The notes under the pieces are model-generated. The model was not told where the DNA came from. It ran no database searches and saw only the letters and a program-made list of their open reading frames with translations. 64,000 bases of DNA. Origin: Amycolatopsis alba DSM 44262 (lineage in GTDB: Bacteria; Actinomycetota; Actinomycetes; Mycobacteriales; Pseudonocardiaceae). Below, one piece after another: positions 59,057 through 64,000 of this stretch. The stretch's first letter is position 1, and each line of letters opens with the position of its first letter. The position numbers and the translations under genes were made by a program. The DNA is taken from assembly GCF_000384215.1 (NCBI RefSeq), contig NZ_KB913032.1:6220588-6284587 (forward strand). Reading direction: 5' to 3'.

Positions 59057-59498
59057 GCCTTGCTCCTTGCTCAGCCGCCCTCCATCCTAAGACGACCGGC
59101 TGCACCGTCAAGGATGGCAGGTGCGCCATCGGTGCCCGGCCGCGGTCGGGCACCGATCGACAGCACGCTGGTAACCGTGGTTCGGCGCCGGCCGCTGGCG
59201 GGCAGGCCAGGACGGTCGTCCTTTTCGCACGCCCCGACAGGTGCTCGAACCGGCAGATTCGCCATGCCCGGCACTTGCTGAGCAAGTTGGACGACGGGCT
59301 CGGGGGCGGGGGCGGTGATTGCGGCATCGCGTTCCTGAGCACCGACGCCGGTCCGGACGTCGTGCGGCTGCGTGAGTGGTGGGCCTCGGTGAACGTGCGT
59401 CCGCTTCCGGTGCGCGTACCGCCGGTGCGACATGAGTCAGCTGACCAGCGGCCGCAGGGACGACGACGTCCGGTGCCGGTGGGTACCCGAGGGGCCGG
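59057..59498. other. Intergenic region, possible gene fragment
   Basis: 440 nt with no intact gene. A plus-strand frame at about 59270-59400 reads LLSKLDDGLGGG, then GIAFLSTDAGPDVVRLREWW. It looks coding in character but has no recognisable family, start or continuation, so it may be the relic of a gene. Otherwise nothing is seen. Confidence 0.3.
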
Positions 59499-60635
59499 TC
59501 AGCCGGGCAGGCGCAGGACGGTGTTGTCGCCGGTTCCTGGCAGCATCAGGAATACCGCCGAGCCGGTGTGCTGAACGAAGTCGTTGAGGGCGTCCTGTTC
59601 GGCGAGCCGTGCCTGGACTCTGGTGAACAGCGCTGGGTCCTTCATGAAGGCCAGGAAAAGCAGACCGGTTTCGTCGTTTCCGGACGAGTAGGTGAATCCG
59701 CGCCGGAGCATCTGGCGGCCGCCGTCGAAACGCGCGTGTGCCCGGCGGCTGTGCGCGTCGACGGGCAGTACGTAGGTGCCGTCGGGATGCTTGGCGAACA
59801 GGTTGATCTCGTCGAACTCGTCGTGCCCGGTCAACGGGGCTCCGGTGTCCCGCCTGCTCCCGATCACCGCTTCCTGGCGTGAGGTCGGCAATGCGGCGAA
59901 ACGCTGGACGTCCATCGGGATTCGGCGGACGACCAGGAAGGTGCCGTGCCGCCAGGGGCCGTCCGGTATCCACACGGCGTTGTCGACGTCTGTGGTGGTG
60001 CGCGGATTCCCGGTTCCGTCTTTGAAACCGAAGGCGTTGCGTGGCGTGGCGGGTCCCGGCTGGGTGAACCCGGTCAGCCGCCAGCGGGTGGTGAGCACGC
60101 CTTGGCTCAGGCGGGTGAGCGTCTGCGCGGTCTGCAGCGACACCAGAGGATCGTTCGAGCAGATCTGGGCGGCGAGGTCGCCGCCGCAGAAAGCCGGCTG
60201 TAGCCGGTCGCCCGGCAGAGCGGGTATCGGCGCCAATTCCTTGGGCGCGGCCAGGCCGATCTTCCCTGGCAGGTCCGGTCCCACGCCGACGGTCACAGTC
60301 AAGCCGGTCGTGTCCAAGCCGACAAGCTCTGGGGCGTCCGGGATGCCTCGCGTGGCGGGTTCGATGGCGCGTGACCAGTCGGCGAGCACTCGGTCGACGG
60401 CCAGCCGGTCCGTTCCGCCGACCAGGTTGAGGGCCAGGAACAGCAGGCTGCGTGGTGCCGGGTCGACGATTCCGGCCTGGTGTGTGCCTCGGAAAGAAGG
60501 CGGCACGGCGGCCACCTGAGTGCGAGGTTCGGCCGGAGCGCAGGCGCTCAGGCCCAATCCCGTGGCGGAAGCGGTCGCGCCAAGCAGAAATGCCCGGCGG
60601 CCGGTGGTCGCGCTGCCTGGTGAAGCTTCTGACAT
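59499..60635 (-). CDS. Tat-exported DyP-type haem peroxidase (EfeB-like)
   Basis: 378 residues from ATG 60635. A twin-arginine signal (TTGRRAFLLGATASATGLGL) is followed by a Cys (SACAP), so it may also be lipid-anchored. DyP features are the distal GFKDGTGNP (Asp), the haem-ligand His in TGHDEFDEIN or HARFDGG, and the C-terminal RRGFTYSSG and LLFLAFMKD. Class A DyP proteins act outside the cell on dyes or lignin-like phenols, or extract haem iron. Its place beside the aromatic catabolic operon may be meaningful, but the gene is separately spaced. Confidence 0.92.
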   Translation of the reverse strand: MSEASPGSATTGRRAFLLGATASATGLGLSACAPAEPRTQVAAVPPSFRGTHQAGIVDPAPRSLLFLALNLVGGTDRLAVDRVLADWSRAIEPATRGIPDAPELVGLDTTGLTVTVGVGPDLPGKIGLAAPKELAPIPALPGDRLQPAFCGGDLAAQICSNDPLVSLQTAQTLTRLSQGVLTTRWRLTGFTQPGPATPRNAFGFKDGTGNPRTTTDVDNAVWIPDGPWRHGTFLVVRRIPMDVQRFAALPTSRQEAVIGSRRDTGAPLTGHDEFDEINLFAKHPDGTYVLPVDAHSRRAHARFDGGRQMLRRGFTYSSGNDETGLLFLAFMKDPALFTRVQARLAEQDALNDFVQHTGSAVFLMLPGTGDNTVLRLPG

Positions 60636-60929
60636 GAAGGAATTTCCTGAAATCGGGCCGGTTCGCGCCGACTGAATACCGCGGTGAACGCCGACGCCGG
60701 ACGGCATCGCAAAGTTCTACGATGGTACCTGACCTTGTCCGGACTGGTCCGCAGGAGAAGACCTGTGCCGGTTCCTTCGAGAGGTCTTACCCATTCGGGT
60801 GTTCGTTTCCCGTTCTGCTCAACTTCAAGCGGTCACGGGCCGATTTGGGGGATGGCAGCCGCGTATCGGCTTTTTTCGGGTGCCCTTGTCCGGATTCACA
60901 GCGCGAACAACGGGAAGTTTCAGCTCGAC
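60636..60929. other. Divergent intergenic region (DyP / beta-helix lipoprotein)
   Basis: 294 nt between two divergent genes. It contains relatively AT-rich stretches around 60830-60900 and probably both promoters. An in-frame plus-strand extension exists from 60684 but lacks coding character. No other signal was seen. Confidence 0.4.
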
Positions 60930-62162
60930 ATGGTGAAGTCTGGTCGACGATGTCGACGTTCGGCGGTGGTCGTTCTCGTTGCCCTTGTCACCGCTTCGTC
61001 CGCCGGATGTGCCGGCGACTCCGGGGCACCGGCGGCGCATTCGAGTCCGCAGGTCATCCGGGTCCCGGAAGATGCCAAGACGATCCAGCAAGGGCTGGAC
61101 GCCGCCCAATCGGGTGACCTGGTGTTGGTCGGGCCGGGGGAGTACCACGAGAGCGTCACCCTGACCAAGCCGCAGGTGGTCTTGCGGGGTGTCGATCGCA
61201 ACAGTGTCGTCGTGGACGGGGACTTCGCGAAGGTCAACGGCATCACCGTCACCGGAGCGCAGTCGGTGGTGGAGAACCTGACGGTACGGCGGTTCCTGGC
61301 CAACGGTGTGCTGTTCACCGGCGTGACCGACCAGAAACTGCAGGGCCCCGGTGCCGGTGGCGCCCACTACGACCCGCTCGATCCTCAGCGTTTCCCGCCA
61401 TTGCAGGGTTTTCGTGCTTCCTTCGTGACGGCCTACAACAACGCGTTGTACGGGATCTACTCCTTCGACGCCCGAGACGGGGTCATCGAGGACTCTTATG
61501 CCTCCGGCCAAGCCGACTCCGGGATCTACGTCGGCCAGTGCCGTCCCTGCAACACCGTCGTGCGCGACAACCTGGTCGAGCACAACGCGGTGGGCATCGA
61601 GGTCACCAACGCGTCGGAGAACCTGTGGTTCCTCGGTAACCGCGTGGTGCGTAACCGGGTCGGAATGACCGTGAACTCGAACGACTTCGAATCCCTGGCA
61701 CCGCAGCACGGCGCTGTGCTGGCAGGCAACACCATCGCCGACAACAACGATCCACACAGCCCGGCGCAGGCCGACGGCGGGTTCGGGATCGGCATCGGAA
61801 TCGGCGGGGGGAGCGCGAACACCGTCGTGCGCAACCTGGTCGAGGGCAATACGGCGGCGGGGATCATCGTCAGTGACGTCCAGGGCTACGCCGCCGACGG
61901 CAACACCGTCACCGACAGTCTGGTGACCGGCAACGGTGCTGATCTGGTTCTCACCGCCGCGGGCAAGGCGAATCAGCTGGGTGGCCAGCCCGGCACGGCA
62001 CCGGCCGCCGTCACCGCGCCGCCGGGTGCCGATTTCCGCGGCCTGCCACAGCCGCCCGCCCAGCCACGGCTCCCTGGCGGTCCCGATGCCCCTCAGCGGG
62101 CGGCGACGGGACTGCCGGGCCAGGTGGACCCGGATGGCTATCCATTGCCCGCCGCTCGGTGA
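60930..62162 (+). CDS. Secreted lipoprotein with right-handed parallel beta-helix
   Basis: About 410 residues from ATG 60930. A lipoprotein signal (RRSAVVVLVALVTASSAGC) has Cys at the lipobox SAGC. The body has parallel beta-helix repeats (NosD/pectate-lyase-like): VPEDAKTIQQGLDAAQSGD, then VRDNLVEHNAVGIEVTNASE, FLGNRVVRNRVGM and VRNLVEGNTAAGIIVSD. The C-terminal ~60 residues are Pro/Gly-rich and disordered. It is probably surface-bound and polysaccharide-related. Two Cys in QCRPCN could form a disulfide. The next gene follows after 25 nt. Confidence 0.85.
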   Translation: MVKSGRRCRRSAVVVLVALVTASSAGCAGDSGAPAAHSSPQVIRVPEDAKTIQQGLDAAQSGDLVLVGPGEYHESVTLTKPQVVLRGVDRNSVVVDGDFAKVNGITVTGAQSVVENLTVRRFLANGVLFTGVTDQKLQGPGAGGAHYDPLDPQRFPPLQGFRASFVTAYNNALYGIYSFDARDGVIEDSYASGQADSGIYVGQCRPCNTVVRDNLVEHNAVGIEVTNASENLWFLGNRVVRNRVGMTVNSNDFESLAPQHGAVLAGNTIADNNDPHSPAQADGGFGIGIGIGGGSANTVVRNLVEGNTAAGIIVSDVQGYAADGNTVTDSLVTGNGADLVLTAAGKANQLGGQPGTAPAAVTAPPGADFRGLPQPPAQPRLPGGPDAPQRAATGLPGQVDPDGYPLPAAR

Positions 62163-62187
62163 TTTCGCCGATCCGAATGAGGTGCGC

Positions 62188-62910
62188 ATGAACTGGCGGT
62201 CTCGACGAGTCCGGTGGCTGGCCGCTGCGCTGGTGGTCGTCGCCGTCGTGGGAGTCGGCGTGTGGGCGCTGACACCGCAGGCGAAACCGGAATCACGGCC
62301 GGCGACCCTCGACGAGGCCGCGAGGTTGGCGATGGCGCGGTACACCACCTACCAGAACAGCCCCGTACGAGTGCGCGTGCAAGCCCCGATGGCGGGAAGT
62401 ACGGTCGTGGTCGAGGGCGTGGTGGACTACCGCCGGCACCACGCGGTCGGTTCCTATGAATTCGTCGGCTCGTCGGAGGGCCTGGTGGCCTGGGACGACA
62501 GGGGGCTGGCGGTCGCTCCGGGCAAACGAGCGGACCCGCTCGTCGCGGCGGGGACCATGGCACCTGCGGACTGGTCGCCGCGCTCGTACACGCCCGATCC
62601 TCTGGACGCGGCCCTGCGGCTGTCGATGCTCATGGGGCAGGATCGGCCGGACAACGCCCAAGTGCTGGCCGAGCAGGGGCCACGGTGGCTACGCGGCGAG
62701 GTGATCGACGGTAAACCCTACGAGGTGTTCGCGGGCCCGCGACCGAGGTCGGCGGCCGATGGCGGGCACTCTCCGCTCACCTACTGGATCGACGACACCG
62801 GTGGGCTGCGCCGGGTGACCAGGAAAATGGCGGATCTCGGCACAGTGGTCATTGATTTCCCCGGAGGGCGAGCGGGAGAAGTCCCGGTGAATCCCTGGCA
62901 GTCCAGATGA
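62188..62910 (+). CDS. Membrane-anchored or secreted LppX/LolA-like protein
   Basis: 240 residues from ATG 62188 (GAGG upstream). One N-terminal membrane helix (RWLAAALVVVAVVGVGVWAL), then a soluble domain with strands such as VRVRVQAPMAGSTVVVEGVV and GLVAWDDRGLAVAP, ending TYWIDDTGGLRRVTRK and TVVIDFPG. The strand order suggests an LppX/LolA-type fold seen in actinobacterial exported proteins, but this is uncertain. It probably forms an operon with the beta-helix lipoprotein gene. Confidence 0.7.
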   Translation: MNWRSRRVRWLAAALVVVAVVGVGVWALTPQAKPESRPATLDEAARLAMARYTTYQNSPVRVRVQAPMAGSTVVVEGVVDYRRHHAVGSYEFVGSSEGLVAWDDRGLAVAPGKRADPLVAAGTMAPADWSPRSYTPDPLDAALRLSMLMGQDRPDNAQVLAEQGPRWLRGEVIDGKPYEVFAGPRPRSAADGGHSPLTYWIDDTGGLRRVTRKMADLGTVVIDFPGGRAGEVPVNPWQSR

Positions 62911-63304
62911 CGACCGAGTGGAACAGGTCGATCCGTGGATCAGCGCGCTCAGCACGGAATTGACGATGTGCCAAATGATCGCGCTCTCCGGTCTGTGCCG
63001 TCCGGAGATCGGTAATGTGGCGGACCGAAAGACATGAAGAATAGCCAAGGAATCAGCCGGTGGCGCTGCTGATTCGCTTCTGCTGCCGAAAGAATTCGGC
63101 TCTGTCCGGCGATGATGAAATGTTTTCAAGCCGACTCGATAGGGTGGGTTTCGTCGGTTTCACACCGATTCGCGTGGCGTGTTGATCTTGGCTCGGGGCA
63201 TGCTCTTTACGCGCGGCATACGTCCAGGCGGCAGTCGAGCCTGCGGATACGCCGGCTTGTCTTTGCCGAAGTCAGACCCCTGACCCGACACCGGATGTGA
63301 TGCG
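62911..63304. other. Intergenic region upstream of the secreted repeat protein
   Basis: About 390 nt, less GC-rich, with no supported gene and no strong stem-loop. It probably contains the promoter of the following gene. Confidence 0.4.
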
Positions 63305-64000
63305 ATGACCCACTCCGTCCCTGCGTCGCGACTCAGTGAATCGCATCGGAGACCGCGCAGACTGTCGTGGATTCGGCGGCTGGCGATCGTGACTCTGTCC
63401 CTGGCCTCCGCAGCCGCGCCCGGCCTGGCCGGCGGAACGTCCGCCGCTCAGGCGGCCCCGAGGGCGGACGGCGACGGAACCGTGACCGTGCGGGTGGTCC
63501 GGGCGGTGGACGACTCCGGCAAGTACACCCCCGTGCTCGAGCCGGGGATGTCCGGTGTCACGGTCAACCTGACCGACGACGCGGGCGCCACGATCTCCGG
63601 GACGACCGCCGCGGACGGCACGGTCACCCTGTCACCCGCCGGCAGCCCGCTGGCCGGGGGCAAGTATCGCGTCCAGGTGATGAACCCGAAACCGGACCTG
63701 TTCTTCTCGGCGTTCGCGGACCGCGCAGGCCTGGACAACGCACCGGGCAACCTGAGCAGCACCGAAGAGTTCGTGGACCTCTCGGGCGGCAAGAACGTCT
63801 CCTACACCACAGGATTCTGGAACCCAGGCGACTACTGCCAGAAGAACGCGACGCTGGTCACCGCCTGTATCCGCAACGACGTGACCCCCGAACCCGCGAC
63901 GTCGCGGACGCTGGTGTCCTTCCCCTACAACGCCAGGGGAGTGAACAATCAGACGACCGACCTCGCCACACACGCCGACACCGGCGCGCTGTACGGGATC
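63305..64000 (+). CDS. Secreted protein with SdrD B-like domain, 3' end missing
   Basis: 232 residues are visible from ATG 63305 and the frame is open at the window end. A long Sec signal (RRLAIVTLSLASAAAPGLAG, then SAAQAAPRADG) precedes an SdrD-B/Cna-B-like beta domain (TVTVRVVRAVDDSGKYTPVL, then GVTVNLTDDAGATISGTTAA, GKYRVQVMNPKPD). YCQKNATLVTAC and a VSFPYNARGVN segment follow. Similar proteins on actinomycete surfaces carry further repeats or PQQ/NHL propellers. The function cannot be called from this part. Confidence 0.8.
   Translation, partial: MTHSVPASRLSESHRRPRRLSWIRRLAIVTLSLASAAAPGLAGGTSAAQAAPRADGDGTVTVRVVRAVDDSGKYTPVLEPGMSGVTVNLTDDAGATISGTTAADGTVTLSPAGSPLAGGKYRVQVMNPKPDLFFSAFADRAGLDNAPGNLSSTEEFVDLSGGKNVSYTTGFWNPGDYCQKNATLVTACIRNDVTPEPATSRTLVSFPYNARGVNNQTTDLATHADTGALYGI

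Noticed and set aside
59038..59574. Plus-strand open frame of ~178 codons before the DyP gene
   Set aside because: Only a short internal part looks coding. It overlaps the DyP C-terminus and has no ribosome site or family.
1..64000. CRISPR arrays, rRNA and tRNA genes
   Set aside because: No regularly spaced repeats, no rRNA-like stretches and no cloverleaf-like tRNA sequences were noticed on reading through.

Overview
High-GC actinomycete DNA with GTG/TTG starts, ATGA/GTGA gene overlaps, SARP regulators and an F420-type enzyme. It is most likely from the Pseudonocardiaceae. A perfect 34-nt palindrome at 21969-22002, containing GTCCGTGAAGGCCTTCACGG, resembles an element I remember as common between Amycolatopsis genes, so Amycolatopsis is my best but unproven guess. 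No rRNA, tRNA or CRISPR was seen.

Region A (1-5002) holds the 3' part of a secreted subtilase and a large SARP-ATPase regulator. Region B (about 5.3-31.0 kb) looks like a biosynthetic cluster that works on carrier-protein-bound amino acids without any multimodular NRPS or PKS. It encodes an ATP-grasp ligase, a proline-hydroxylase-like Fe/2OG enzyme, a VOC protein, a relative of haem-dependent tyrosine hydroxylases, RidA, a gamma-glutamyltransferase, an F420-type oxidoreductase and a methyltransferase. A tight plus-strand operon follows (13.3-22.0 kb): BtrH-like domain fused to an ACP, AMP ligase, BtrK/VinO-like PLP decarboxylase, ACP, two acyl-CoA dehydrogenases, a second BtrH-like protein and a second AMP ligase. 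Next come a PhyH-type dioxygenase, an MFS exporter, and ArgC- and ArgD-like enzymes. A minus-strand operon closes the region: a split SARP/NB-ARC regulator, an ACP, a TrpB-like enzyme lacking the usual catalytic Glu, and an alpha/alpha-toroid protein. The logic recalls butirosin side-chain and beta-amino-acid starter pathways, but I do not recognise the combination.

Region C (31.0-38.4 kb) is scarred DNA around an A-T-reductase gene. It carries remnants of SMI1/KNR4-like, MarR, serine recombinase and IS110 genes, and a His/Ser-rich membrane protein. Region D (32.7-52.9 kb) looks like a second cluster: two single-module A-T-R proteins, an IclR regulator, a TenA-like protein, a divergent pair of complete ketosynthases with an ACP, an alpha-oxoamine synthase, and a leinamycin-like beta-branching set (LnmK-like protein, two ACPs, HMG-CoA-synthase-like enzyme, two enoyl-CoA hydratase family proteins, a medium-chain reductase). 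No large PKS is in the window.

Region E (53.2-59.1 kb) is a catabolic operon under an AraC regulator: FAD hydroxylase, C-C-hydrolase-like protein, intradiol dioxygenase and maleylacetate reductase. It fits breakdown of an acylated or alkylated resorcinol-type ring through hydroxyquinol to 3-oxoadipate. Region F (59.5-64 kb) has a Tat-exported DyP peroxidase, a beta-helix lipoprotein, a membrane-anchored protein and the start of a secreted SdrD-B-like protein that runs off the window.
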